Positions 23,192 to 31,722 of a stretch of 64,000 nucleotides of DNA are shown piece after piece. A program made the position numbers and the translations under genes. Each line of letters starts with the position of its first letter. The first letter of the stretch is position 1. Below the pieces are notes generated by a model. It saw only the letters and a program-made list of their open reading frames with translations, was not told where the DNA came from and did not search any database. Source of the DNA: JAJFUV01 sp964384215 (lineage in GTDB: Bacteria; Acidobacteriota; Terriglobia; Bryobacterales; Bryobacteraceae); the NCBI GenBank assembly GCA_964384215.1, contig CAYLLB010000014.1, positions 1 to 64,000 of the forward strand, written 5' to 3'.

Positions 23192-23689
23192 ATGAGCGTG
23201 ATTGACGATCTGAAAGAGGCGTTTGCCGGAGAGAGCCAGGCTAACCAGAAATACCGCGCTTTCGCGAAGAAGGCCGAACAGGACGGATTCCCGAATGTCG
23301 CGCGCCTGTTTCGAACCACCGCAGAAGCCGAGCGCATACACGCGGAAGGGCATCTGAAGGCGCTAGAGGGGATCGTTTCAACCAGCCAGAACCTCCAGGC
23401 CGCCATCGATGGTGAGACGTACGAGTACACAAAGATGTACCCGCCGATGCTCGAACATGCGCAGGCCGAGGGGCATCGCGCCAAGACGATGTTCGGATTC
23501 GCGGTGAAGGCCGAGGCTGTTCACGCGAAACTGTACAAACTGGCTTTGGAAGCCGTGGCTCAGGGTAAGGATCTGGCTGAAATGCGGTTCTACCTTTGCC
23601 CGTTCTGCGGACACATCGAATTCGGGAATCCTCCCGAATTCTGCCCGATTTGCGGAGCAAAAAAAGAGAAGTTCACCGAAGTGGTCTAG
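23192..23689 (+). CDS. Rubrerythrin
   Basis: A 165-aa non-haem iron protein that reduces hydrogen peroxide. The N-terminal ferritin-like four-helix domain carries the diiron ligands, including Glu47xxHis50 and Glu108xxHis111. The C-terminal rubredoxin-like domain binds one iron through Cys136, Cys139, Cys151 and Cys154 (CPFCG and CPICG). The length and order match classical rubrerythrins. ATG 23192 has GAGGAGA upstream. It stands alone between an M16 unit and a terminator, so it is likely a monocistronic oxidative-stress gene. Confidence 0.95.
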   Translation: MSVIDDLKEAFAGESQANQKYRAFAKKAEQDGFPNVARLFRTTAEAERIHAEGHLKALEGIVSTSQNLQAAIDGETYEYTKMYPPMLEHAQAEGHRAKTMFGFAVKAEAVHAKLYKLALEAVAQGKDLAEMRFYLCPFCGHIEFGNPPEFCPICGAKKEKFTEVV

Positions 23690-23695
23690 CGGTTG

Positions 23696-23726
23696 CCCCG
23701 GCGCCAGATCCTGTCCGGCGCCGGGG
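23696..23726. terminator. Bidirectional terminator hairpin between rubrerythrin and the TIM-barrel gene
   Basis: CCCCGGCGCC (23696-23705) pairs with GGCGCCGGGG (23717-23726) over an 11-base loop. It lies between two convergent genes, six bases after one stop and nine before the other. Only a short TCCTT follows on the plus strand. Confidence 0.65.
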
Positions 23727-23735
23727 TCCTTCAGA

Positions 23736-24647
23736 TTACGACAGAATCTGGCGCAAGTTCTGGCAGGCGATCCGGCAGTCCTCCAGGGCGTCCCGTCCGC
23801 CCTCGCCGGCAGTGTCCTGTTCGATTACGAAGTGCTTCATCCCGGCCAGCCGAGCTTGGGCGAACACTTTCTTGTAGTCGATGTCGCCTTCGCCCATGGT
23901 CACAATCCGGCTGGCGCGCGCCCGCTCGGAGGGCTTGAGCTTCGGGTCGGCTTGCTTATACTTGGCGTCCTTGACGTGCCAGAGTTCGAAGCGGCCCGGG
24001 TTCTTGCGGAACATGGCGATCGCGTCCTGGCCGCCCATGTAAGCCCAGCCGATGTCGAACTCCATGGTCACGTATGACGGATCCGTGTACTTGAGAAGAA
24101 CGTCGTACTGAGTGGTCTTGCCGTCCTCCAGCGGATCAAATTCGCCGGCATGATTGTGGATCAGTTGCTTCATCCCGAACTTTTTCAGGATTGGGCCGTA
24201 CTTGTTCATCTGTTCGGCCGAGCGTTTCACGGATTCGACAGTGTTCACGGGACGGGGCCGGGCGGGGCCACCCGGCGAGGGCGGCTTGGGAGGACGCACC
24301 GTCGTGTACTTGATCCCCATGAGGGCTTGGCCCTCAAGCTGCTTCTCGAGATCCGGTCCACCGGTGACGCCGGCGTGAGTGCTGTACATCTTCAGGCCGT
24401 ACTTGTCGAGCATCCGCTTGTACTCGGCCGGCTGCATGTTGTTGTACGGATCGGCCGGCTCGACCACCTTGTAACCCATCTCCGCCAGCTTAGCCAGCGT
24501 AGGCTCGTAGCCCGCCGGGGTGAGCAGCTTTCTCACCGTGTAGAGTTGGAGGCCGATCTGGTCCTTCCATTTCGGCTCGATCTGCGCCAATAGCGCGGCG
24601 GCGCCTGCCGACATCTGAATCAGGAAACCACGTCGATTGTTACTCAT
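23736..24647 (-). CDS. Exported TIM-barrel sugar phosphate isomerase/epimerase-like protein
   Basis: A 303-aa xylose-isomerase-like TIM barrel (AP endonuclase 2 superfamily). The N-terminus NNRRGFLIQMSAGAAALLAQ is a twin-arginine-type signal. Family marks include QIGLQLYTVRKLL, YKVVEPADPY, a histidine in MKQLIHNHAGEFDP, TMEFDIGW and LWHVKDAK, and GEGDIDYKKVF near the end; these supply metal ligands. It lies 24 bases after the Gfo/Idh/MocA gene on the same strand, and the two are probably co-transcribed. Together they likely oxidise and epimerise a sugar or inositol derivative outside the cytoplasm. Confidence 0.85.
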   Translation of the reverse strand: MSNNRRGFLIQMSAGAAALLAQIEPKWKDQIGLQLYTVRKLLTPAGYEPTLAKLAEMGYKVVEPADPYNNMQPAEYKRMLDKYGLKMYSTHAGVTGGPDLEKQLEGQALMGIKYTTVRPPKPPSPGGPARPRPVNTVESVKRSAEQMNKYGPILKKFGMKQLIHNHAGEFDPLEDGKTTQYDVLLKYTDPSYVTMEFDIGWAYMGGQDAIAMFRKNPGRFELWHVKDAKYKQADPKLKPSERARASRIVTMGEGDIDYKKVFAQARLAGMKHFVIEQDTAGEGGRDALEDCRIACQNLRQILS

Positions 24648-24671
24648 CTGCTGTTCCTTTCTCCCGCCCGG

Positions 24672-26216
24672 CTAGAGCTTGATCTCCCAGCCCTTGCGGA
24701 AGGTGGGCTTCACCCACTTGTTGACTTCCTTGTTGTTCGTGAACTCGCCCTTGGAGTTGTCCCACATGAGCTTACCGTCCGCGTGAACGGCCGCCGCGCC
24801 CAGTACCAGCCACTCGGTAAACGGACCGGCAATGCTGAAATTCGAGCAGGCGGGAGCGCCGCCCTTGCATGCTCGGACGAAATCGCGAAGGTGCGCATCG
24901 TGGTTCGAACCCGTGCTCGCGCCGGGCGACCGTGTGAGGTAGGGCGCGGGCAGCTTGTACTCGGCCCAACGCTTGCCGGGAAGAAGTCCGACGCCTTCAC
25001 CGCGCCCACTTGTTCCCAGGTATCCCTTGGAACCCACGAAGATCTCGTTGTAGCCGAGCCTGACCGGTTTCGGCGCGGCCGCTCCGCCGGAACCAGGTAC
25101 GAACCCGCCCTGGCCGCGCGACGGTCCAACCTGCGGGCCTTCGCCGGGGATCTTGGCGGCCTCTTCCACGGTCATTCCAGGTGGCATATATGCGTCGCCG
25201 CCGGCGTGATGATACCAGTAGATGCTCACAGGCGGCATTCCAGGCCGGGGGCCGAAGTCGTAGCGGATGGCCAACTCGTCAGGGAAGGTGAACGGCGGCA
25301 GCGGATCCTTCTTGATGCACTCGACGCTGATCAGGTATTTCGGATGGAGTTGCAGCGCCCAGTTGGCGGGGCCCAGGATATGAATGCCCCAATCGCCGAT
25401 CAGGCTGCTGCCGAAATCGTAAAAGCCCCGCCAGTTGAACGGCAGGTAGAAGCCGAAATCCGAGGGCGAGACCGGCTTGCCGGAGCGCTTGGCGACGAAC
25501 GCGCGGTAATCGTCGTCGCCGGCCGAAAACGGGCGCGCGGCCGCTCCTCCAAGCCACAGATCCCAATCGAGAGTGTCGGGCACCGGTGTAGGCGCGGGCA
25601 GTTTCGGCATGCCCTGCGGCCAACCGGGGCGCCCGCTCCAGGCGTGGACTTCGCGCACCTCGCCGATCTCGCCGGACCAGATGATCTCGGCGGCCACGCG
25701 CGTCGCATCATGCGAGTATCCCTGGTTTCCCATCTGCGTGGCGACGTTGTACCGGGCCGCGGCGTGCGTCAAAAGCCGGGCTTCCCAGGCCGTCCGGGTG
25801 AGCGGCTTTTCAAGGTACACGTGCTTACCCGCTTGCATGCAGTGCAGGGCCGCCGTGGCGTGCATATGGTCCGGCGGGCCCACGATGACGGCGTCGATCT
25901 CCTTCGCCTGCTTGTCGAGCATCTTCCGGTAGTCCTTGTACCGGGTGGCGTTGGGAAAGCGCTTGAAGTTTTCGGCCCCGCGCGCCCAGTCAACGTCCGC
26001 CAGCGCCACGACGTTCTCCACGCCCGCGTGCGCGATGCGCAAGTCCGCCGCGGGTTGTCCGCCCGCGCCGATTGCGGCCAGGTTCAACTTTTCGTTGGGC
26101 GACTTGTAACCCGCCGCCTTCAACGACGGCGCGCTCCCGAAACCGCCGCGTGGGATGGCTCCCGCCAGCAGCGTTCCGTAAAAGAAATGCCGCCTCGGGA
26201 ACCGGTTCTCTGTCAT
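24672..26216 (-). CDS. Exported Gfo/Idh/MocA-family oxidoreductase (long form)
   Basis: A 514-aa NAD(P)-dependent oxidoreductase. After a signal region (PRRHFFYGTLLAGA) the Rossmann fold has LNLAAIGAGGQPAAD and the dinucleotide-side motif HVYLEKPLTRT. The C-terminal substrate domain contains FGSSLIGDWGIHILGPANW. It is longer than the usual 350-400 aa through a Gly/Pro-rich insert near residues 360-400, typical of acidobacterial and planctomycete exported members. It is transcribed with the TIM-barrel gene and diverges from the ceramidase-like gene. Confidence 0.9.
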   Translation of the reverse strand: MTENRFPRRHFFYGTLLAGAIPRGGFGSAPSLKAAGYKSPNEKLNLAAIGAGGQPAADLRIAHAGVENVVALADVDWARGAENFKRFPNATRYKDYRKMLDKQAKEIDAVIVGPPDHMHATAALHCMQAGKHVYLEKPLTRTAWEARLLTHAAARYNVATQMGNQGYSHDATRVAAEIIWSGEIGEVREVHAWSGRPGWPQGMPKLPAPTPVPDTLDWDLWLGGAAARPFSAGDDDYRAFVAKRSGKPVSPSDFGFYLPFNWRGFYDFGSSLIGDWGIHILGPANWALQLHPKYLISVECIKKDPLPPFTFPDELAIRYDFGPRPGMPPVSIYWYHHAGGDAYMPPGMTVEEAAKIPGEGPQVGPSRGQGGFVPGSGGAAAPKPVRLGYNEIFVGSKGYLGTSGRGEGVGLLPGKRWAEYKLPAPYLTRSPGASTGSNHDAHLRDFVRACKGGAPACSNFSIAGPFTEWLVLGAAAVHADGKLMWDNSKGEFTNNKEVNKWVKPTFRKGWEIKL

Positions 26217-26381
26217 GCTCGAGCCTCCTAAGGGATGTCATTCCGGCCAAATCCCGCCGGAAGGAGACAGGATACCGCACTTGGCTCCATGGTCAAGGAG
26301 CCTGACTCAATTCGCGCGGCGCGATGTATACTGGCTGGGCACCCAAGTTCGATGCCTCGGATTGAGCTAGGAGTCTCGACA

Positions 26382-27788
26382 ATGAAGCGAATCGCCGTAT
26401 TGATGACGGCAGCCTGTCTGCCGCTCTGCGCCGCGGAATTGGCGGTTGGTTGGGCACAGGTGAGTATTACTCCGGATAAGCCCGTGCCGCTGGCCGGGCA
26501 GTTCCACACGCGCGTATCGAGATTCGTACACGATCCGGTCACCGCCACGGCGCTGGCGATCACGAGCGGTTCCGAGCAGGCCGTGATGATTTCGCTCGAC
26601 GTGGTGGCGGTAGACCGGCGCCTGATGGAGTCCCTGCGCACGCGGCTCAAGACCACACTGCCGGAGTTCGATTCCCGAAAGCTGATCCTGAACGCCACGC
26701 ACACGCATACCGCGCCGGAGATGCGCGAAGGCAACTATCAGATTCCGGACGGCGTCTTGAAACCTTCCGAATTCGTTGAGTTCCTAACGGACAGGGTGGG
26801 TGGAGCGGTGGTTGAAGCATGGAAGTCACGCCGTCCGGCCGGGATCAGTTGGGCGTTGGGGCACGCGGTGGTCGGTTACAATCGCCGATCGGTTATGGCC
26901 GACGGCAAGGCCACCATGTACGCCAAGCTCGACCGGCCGGAGTTCATGGGTTTCGAGGGGTACGAGGACCACGCCGTGGAACTCCTGTTTTTCTGGACGC
27001 CGGAACGCAAGCTGACCGGCATCGGGGTGAACCTGGCCTGCCCCTCCCAGGTGGTGGAGGGACAGTACTACATCTCGGCGGACTTCTGGGACGACACAAG
27101 AAAGCAATTGCGCGCCCGTTACGGCAGCGACCTGTTCGTATTGCCCATGGTGAGTGCGGCCGGCGACCAGTCGCCTCACGTACAACTCCGCAAGGCCGCC
27201 GAGGCCAGGATGCGCCAGCGGCTGAACATCTCCGAAACGGCGCAGATCGCGCGCCGTATCACACACGCAGTGGAAGAAGTCTACCCGGCGGCCGCTGCCG
27301 ATGTCCGCACCGAAGTGCCTTTCGTGCATCGCACCGAGGAACTCCGGTTGCCGGTGCGCAAGGTCACTCTTGCGGAGATGGAATCGGCCAAAGCCGAGTA
27401 CGCGCGGCTGGAGAAGGCTCCGGCGACTCAAGCTAACCGCTTCGTTTTGATGAACCGCGCCCGCAAGGTGATGGAGCGCTACCGTACGCAGGACAGCGCG
27501 CCGGAGTATCCCATTGAGCTGCACGTGATCCGGTTGGGCGATGTCGCCCTGGCCACAAATCCCTTCGAGTTGTTCCTCGATTATGGCCTCCGGATGAAAG
27601 CGCGCAGCCGCGCCGAACAGACGTTTTTGGTGCAACTGGCTTGCGGCACCTCGGGCTATCTGCCGACGGCGAAAGCCGTGGCTGCGGGAGGCTACGGGGC
27701 GGAGGTGGCGAGTAACCAAGTCGGTCCCGAAGGCGGCCAGATGCTGGTGGACCGCACTGTGGCGGTTATCAACTCCTTGTTCGAGTGA
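26382..27788 (+). CDS. Exported neutral/alkaline ceramidase-like protein
   Basis: A 468-aa protein with a Sec signal (MKRIAVLMTAACLPLCAA). Its N-terminal domain matches neutral/alkaline non-lysosomal ceramidases: LAVGWAQVSITPDKPVPLAG, MISLDVVAVDRRLMESL, and the zinc-motif-like NATHTHTAPE. It is shorter than true ceramidases (about 650 aa) and lacks their C-terminal immunoglobulin-like domain. Acidobacteria carry many such proteins next to sugar genes, so a glycoconjugate amide or ester may be the substrate. ATG 26382 is preferred over an in-frame upstream start because AGGAG lies eight bases before it. A possible -10 TATACT sits at 26327-26332. Confidence 0.78.
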   Translation: MKRIAVLMTAACLPLCAAELAVGWAQVSITPDKPVPLAGQFHTRVSRFVHDPVTATALAITSGSEQAVMISLDVVAVDRRLMESLRTRLKTTLPEFDSRKLILNATHTHTAPEMREGNYQIPDGVLKPSEFVEFLTDRVGGAVVEAWKSRRPAGISWALGHAVVGYNRRSVMADGKATMYAKLDRPEFMGFEGYEDHAVELLFFWTPERKLTGIGVNLACPSQVVEGQYYISADFWDDTRKQLRARYGSDLFVLPMVSAAGDQSPHVQLRKAAEARMRQRLNISETAQIARRITHAVEEVYPAAAADVRTEVPFVHRTEELRLPVRKVTLAEMESAKAEYARLEKAPATQANRFVLMNRARKVMERYRTQDSAPEYPIELHVIRLGDVALATNPFELFLDYGLRMKARSRAEQTFLVQLACGTSGYLPTAKAVAAGGYGAEVASNQVGPEGGQMLVDRTVAVINSLFE

Positions 27789-27808
27789 GCGAGCGGCCGG
27801 AGGTGTCA

Positions 27809-29677
27809 ATGACGTCAGGTGACCGAAGTCTGAGCCGGCGCTGCTTCCTGGGCTCGGCTGGGGCAGCAGGGCTGGCCGCCGGAACGGTCAGGCCGCTCCG
27901 ACGTTCCATTTCGGCCGCGAATCCTCTCTATGTGCTGGAAGGCGGCACTGCGATGTGGAACCTTCTGCCGGGGCCTTTCCGGCGGTACTGCGCCATGATG
28001 ATCGCGGCAGGGTCCGGCAACAGCGCAGATGGTTCCCGGCTGTCGCTGTTCCGCGAATTGGAGAAACTGCGTGCAGCCGGCATCCCGGTCTTCATCTCCG
28101 TGCAGGGGGACGAGGCCGACGTCATCCCCACGCGAATCGACGCGATCGTCGAAGCCTTGAAGGAATTCCCGAACCTGATTGGATGCCGCGCGGCAGAGTT
28201 GAGTTGCGGGCCCGGCTTCACGGCTCCCGAGCGGCGCAATATCATCGATTTGATCAACGTGTGCGGCGAGCACCGTGCGCTGCTCAACTGGCAGGACATG
28301 GGATTTCCCTACCAGCGCGATCACATCTTCACGGAGGCTGGCCGCGACCGGGAGCTTTTCGATGCGCTTTCAAGGAATGGCGATTCGGTCATCTTGACGG
28401 AGAAAAACAACGGCTGGGGCAAGTATTACCAGACACGGTCCCTGGTGCTGGGAATGTGGGCATCCGGCATCGTGGCCAACTGGGGATTCAATGCCGAGGA
28501 CTGGTGGTGGTTTGAGCAGGGCTACGGCGAGCGCTTTCTGCCGAGCAAGGGCCGGAGGGGCTACGCGAGAAAGCACGGCGCCGGCGTCGAAGTGACGGGA
28601 GGTTGGGAGTTCGCGAGTGCGTTGTCCTGCCCGGACATCTTTTACGGACAGAATGTTCTGTGTGCGATCGCCGGCGGAGCCACGGTTTACAGTTTCGAGT
28701 CAGGGCACGCTTACGGGCATCAGGACCAGAATGGCGTGTTCCGGTTATCGCCGGCCTGGAAGAATGTGGTCTACCCGTTGCTTCAGGACGTCCTGGATCA
28801 TAAGCTCATTCCGACGCGCGAGCAGGTGGTGGCGCGAATGAAGGTCGCCTATCAGGATTCCGGAGAAGCAGGTACGGAACTGGATGCGCCGGGTGAAGCT
28901 CTATACCGGCCGCTGTACGGGGCCCTCAAGCCGGACGACAAAATCATTGCGGATAAGTTGTCATCCGAACTTCTGATGCGGACGGGCCGCTATTACTATC
29001 TGCCGGTGCTTCCAAAACTGGCCCCGCAACAGGCGCGTGCCCGTTTCGCGAACATCATCCGGCCGCGGCAGTTCCCGGGCGCGGAGGCACAACGCGCATA
29101 CTTCGACAAACTATACCCGGCCGAATCGTCCGGCGGTGCCCTTGTGCTCCACATCAACAACACCTGGTTCGTCACCAACCCGCACGAGAACCAAGACATC
29201 GCGGAGGATTTTCGATTTCGTCTCCAGGCCGGCAGCCTGCCGGTGGAACTGGCGGGACGGCTGCAGCCGCACACTTTGCTGTTCGTCAGGGAAGGGAAAC
29301 GCAAGCTACTCATCGAAGCCAACAACTACCTAGTGAGGACCCACATCTGGGATGAGCCGAGGCCCGCGAGGTTCGACATCGAGGCCTACTTGCGGAAGTA
29401 CGTGTCCAGCCCGGACGACTCGGAGACGCGGAGCACAACGCTGCAGCTTGCAGTGCCGGGGCAGGGCAGGCCTTCGCTTACTCACACCACCCGGCACGGC
29501 AGCGTCGCATCCACGTGGCACGCCGAATCCAGGAAGTTGGAGATCCGGCTCGACCACAACGGCCCGGTATGCCTGGTCGTGAGCCTACAACGTGATTCGC
29601 CGGAGATGCTAGACAGCTTCCATCTCCGTGGCGAACGCTTTCATCCGCCCCAGGCGGCTGCGGTAAGCGCCGTATAA
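27809..29677 (+). CDS. Exported GH98-like glycoside hydrolase
   Basis: A 622-aa protein with a twin-arginine-type leader (SRRCFLGSAGAAGLAAG). The catalytic part (about 45-350) resembles GH98 endo-beta-galactosidases: MWASGIVANWGFNAEDWWWFEQGYG, LTEKNNGWGKYYQTRS, and a GGATVYSFESGHAY stretch. The C-terminal part (about 360-580) resembles the family's C-terminal beta domain. GH98 enzymes cut internal galactosidic linkages in glycans. A GTG at 27785 overlaps the previous stop, but ATG 27809 has GGAGG five bases upstream and is chosen. Its last 69 bases overlap the convergent ADP-ribosylglycohydrolase-like gene. Confidence 0.6.
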   Translation: MTSGDRSLSRRCFLGSAGAAGLAAGTVRPLRRSISAANPLYVLEGGTAMWNLLPGPFRRYCAMMIAAGSGNSADGSRLSLFRELEKLRAAGIPVFISVQGDEADVIPTRIDAIVEALKEFPNLIGCRAAELSCGPGFTAPERRNIIDLINVCGEHRALLNWQDMGFPYQRDHIFTEAGRDRELFDALSRNGDSVILTEKNNGWGKYYQTRSLVLGMWASGIVANWGFNAEDWWWFEQGYGERFLPSKGRRGYARKHGAGVEVTGGWEFASALSCPDIFYGQNVLCAIAGGATVYSFESGHAYGHQDQNGVFRLSPAWKNVVYPLLQDVLDHKLIPTREQVVARMKVAYQDSGEAGTELDAPGEALYRPLYGALKPDDKIIADKLSSELLMRTGRYYYLPVLPKLAPQQARARFANIIRPRQFPGAEAQRAYFDKLYPAESSGGALVLHINNTWFVTNPHENQDIAEDFRFRLQAGSLPVELAGRLQPHTLLFVREGKRKLLIEANNYLVRTHIWDEPRPARFDIEAYLRKYVSSPDDSETRSTTLQLAVPGQGRPSLTHTTRHGSVASTWHAESRKLEIRLDHNGPVCLVVSLQRDSPEMLDSFHLRGERFHPPQAAAVSAV

Positions 29678-30763
29678 AGCATCCGAGGTCTCCCGCAGCG
29701 TTCGCTGCGAGTTCGTGTAGATGTTCTGCTTCACCGCCGAGTCCACCTGTTCGATCCATTCCCGATCGAGCGAGGCGTCGCCGGTGAGAGCGCCGGAGAT
29801 CCCTCCCGCCACCGATGCGCAGCAGTCGGTGTCACGGCCCATGTTCACAGCTGCGATGACGGCGTCGCGCGTCACTCCCTGCGTCATGCGGAAGATGGCG
29901 AGCGCTTTGCTCACCACCTCATTGGCGAAGCTGTTCGCGTACGGGATGCCTTTACTCCCATAGAACTCGTCGAACTTGACGCGAAGCTCGCGGAAATTGC
30001 TGCAGCTCTCGGCGGTCTTCAGGGCGCGCTCGAGTTCTTTTAGGATGCCAAGAGGCTTGGTGTACGGTCCTGCAGGCTTGTCGCAGTTGTCGAAGATCGC
30101 GCCGATCACGCTATCGACTGTGGCGCGCGAGCGCGTACCAGCGGCGATCGCTACGGCTGTCACTTCGGCCCAACGGATGGCGCGGGAACCGGCGACGTGG
30201 TAAAGCTGCCCTACTTCGCGCACATCCTGGATCGCCCCTGCAATGTCCCCAGCGTTGATAAGCGGGATGGGATGGCAGCTCCGCGCCAGCGTAATAAGCC
30301 CAGAGTAGTCGCAGTACTTGCCGATGTCGGAGGCTGGAATGAGCGTCTTCGAAATGGCCAGAAGTTGAGCTTCGAAGGGCTCGGAGACCATGCCGATAGA
30401 GATCGGCTTGATGTCCCGCAGCCACACCGCTCGCACATCCTCCGCAGTGACGCGGTCCTGCTTGTCGAGAATGGCCGTGATGATGAGTTTCTGCCGCTCC
30501 ACGCCATCCTCGGTCGTGCCGGGCGGGCGTTTCCACCCGTTGCGGTAGTGCTCATAGGGAAGCAGCTTTGCCAGTGTGCCGTGCTCCTTCTCGATGCGCT
30601 CCCACGGCCAGCCTTCCACGGTGGCACCCATGGAGGAGCCTATGTGGCAGCCGGCGATGCAGCCGAAGAATTTCTCTCGCAGCGGCACCGGCGCACCTTG
30701 GGCCTGCGCTCCGGCATTCACCGCCGCAACCATCCCGCTTTGAAAGATCGCTCGTCTGGTCAT
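29609..30763 (-). CDS. Exported ADP-ribosylglycohydrolase-family protein
   Basis: A 384-aa all-helical protein of the ADP-ribosyl-glycohydrolase (DraG-like) family. A short leader (MTRRAIFQSGMVAAVNAGAQAQG) precedes FFGCIAGCHIGSSMGATVEG. Near residues 310-330 the signature NMGRDTDCCASVAGGISGAL supplies the second Mg-binding aspartate pair. The first acidic cluster reads TTEDGVERQ, a variant of the usual TDDT. Export and a variant metal site suggest a role on sugars or nucleoside derivatives rather than protein de-ADP-ribosylation. It may lead the minus-strand run or stand alone. Confidence 0.8.
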   Translation of the reverse strand: MTRRAIFQSGMVAAVNAGAQAQGAPVPLREKFFGCIAGCHIGSSMGATVEGWPWERIEKEHGTLAKLLPYEHYRNGWKRPPGTTEDGVERQKLIITAILDKQDRVTAEDVRAVWLRDIKPISIGMVSEPFEAQLLAISKTLIPASDIGKYCDYSGLITLARSCHPIPLINAGDIAGAIQDVREVGQLYHVAGSRAIRWAEVTAVAIAAGTRSRATVDSVIGAIFDNCDKPAGPYTKPLGILKELERALKTAESCSNFRELRVKFDEFYGSKGIPYANSFANEVVSKALAIFRMTQGVTRDAVIAAVNMGRDTDCCASVAGGISGALTGDASLDREWIEQVDSAVKQNIYTNSQRTLRETSDALYGAYRSRLGRMKAFATEMEAV

Positions 30764-30802
30764 CGGATTGGACCCTCGTTCAAGATGATAATCGTGTCGG
30801 GG

Positions 30803-31717
30803 CTAAAGGTGCGCCTGGAGGAACGCCAGCGCCTCGCGCCTCATGGCGGGTGTCTCGATGTGTCCGACGTTATACCGAAGCATCTTCCAATTCTCAGGGT
30901 GGCCCATCATGGCGTAAACCTGTTTCAGCTCCGCGTCGATGCGGTCCAGCCCGGACGGGGGCGTCAGCTTGTCGCGATTTCCCTCCAGCCCCAAGTGTGG
31001 ACGCGGCGCTATGAGCGAGTTGATCTGGGCGGTAGTGAAGTGCCTGACGAGGCCGGGCACGAAGTAATAGACACCGTGTCCGGCCAGCAGCCCCGCGTCT
31101 CGGATGGCCTGGTAATCGGTGAGGCAGCAGATGTCCACGCAGACCTTAATGCGTGGTTCAAGGGCGGCCACCCACCAGGCCATCGTGCTACCCATCGACA
31201 TGCCCAGGGTTCCGATGCGATCCGCGTCAATCTCAGGTCTGGATCGCAGGTAATCGAATCCCCGCAGCGAATCGAAAACCATCATGCCCCACATTACGCG
31301 GCCCTGCCAGAGCATGTCCTTGAAGATGTCCAACTCGGTGCGCGTGGAGCGTTCGCCGAAGGCCCACATGTCCAGGCACAACGCGCAATAGCCGAGCCGG
31401 GCGAGCGCTTCGGCGTATGACGGCATGCGCATGGCGGGCTTCGCCAGCAGCAATTCATCCTTGCCGAGCTTGTACTTGCCGCCGTGATAGTGGTTGTAAA
31501 GAATAGCGGGAGCCGGCGCGATAAGGGCCGGCGGCTTGACGAAATACGCCGGAACCGGCTCGATACCGTTCAAATCGAGCACCAGTTTCTCGAGCATGAA
31601 CGTACCGCAGTCCTCAACAAAAACAGTTTCGGCCGAGATGGGCCGGTTGCGCGAAGGCAGTTCGCCCAGCAGGCTATACAGCTTCGCGCGGCGCTCGTTC
31701 TGTTCTTCCGGTGTCAT
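30803..31717 (-). CDS. Alpha/beta hydrolase (acetyl-xylan-esterase/dienelactone-hydrolase-like)
   Basis: A 304-aa hydrolase without a signal peptide. The nucleophile elbow is GMSMGS (RIGTLGMSMGSTMAWW), preceded by a dienelactone-hydrolase-like core (PAPAILYNHYHGGKYKLGK, GYCALCLDMWAFGERS). The histidine is probably in NVGHIETPAM near the C-terminus. The frame stays open much further upstream on this strand, but that extension runs antisense through the preceding gene in the wrong frame. ATG 31717, five bases after that gene's stop and with AGGAG nearby, is chosen. It is likely an ester-removing enzyme of the glycan region. Confidence 0.8.
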   Translation of the reverse strand: MTPEEQNERRAKLYSLLGELPSRNRPISAETVFVEDCGTFMLEKLVLDLNGIEPVPAYFVKPPALIAPAPAILYNHYHGGKYKLGKDELLLAKPAMRMPSYAEALARLGYCALCLDMWAFGERSTRTELDIFKDMLWQGRVMWGMMVFDSLRGFDYLRSRPEIDADRIGTLGMSMGSTMAWWVAALEPRIKVCVDICCLTDYQAIRDAGLLAGHGVYYFVPGLVRHFTTAQINSLIAPRPHLGLEGNRDKLTPPSGLDRIDAELKQVYAMMGHPENWKMLRYNVGHIETPAMRREALAFLQAHL

Positions 31718-31722
31718 CGCTC

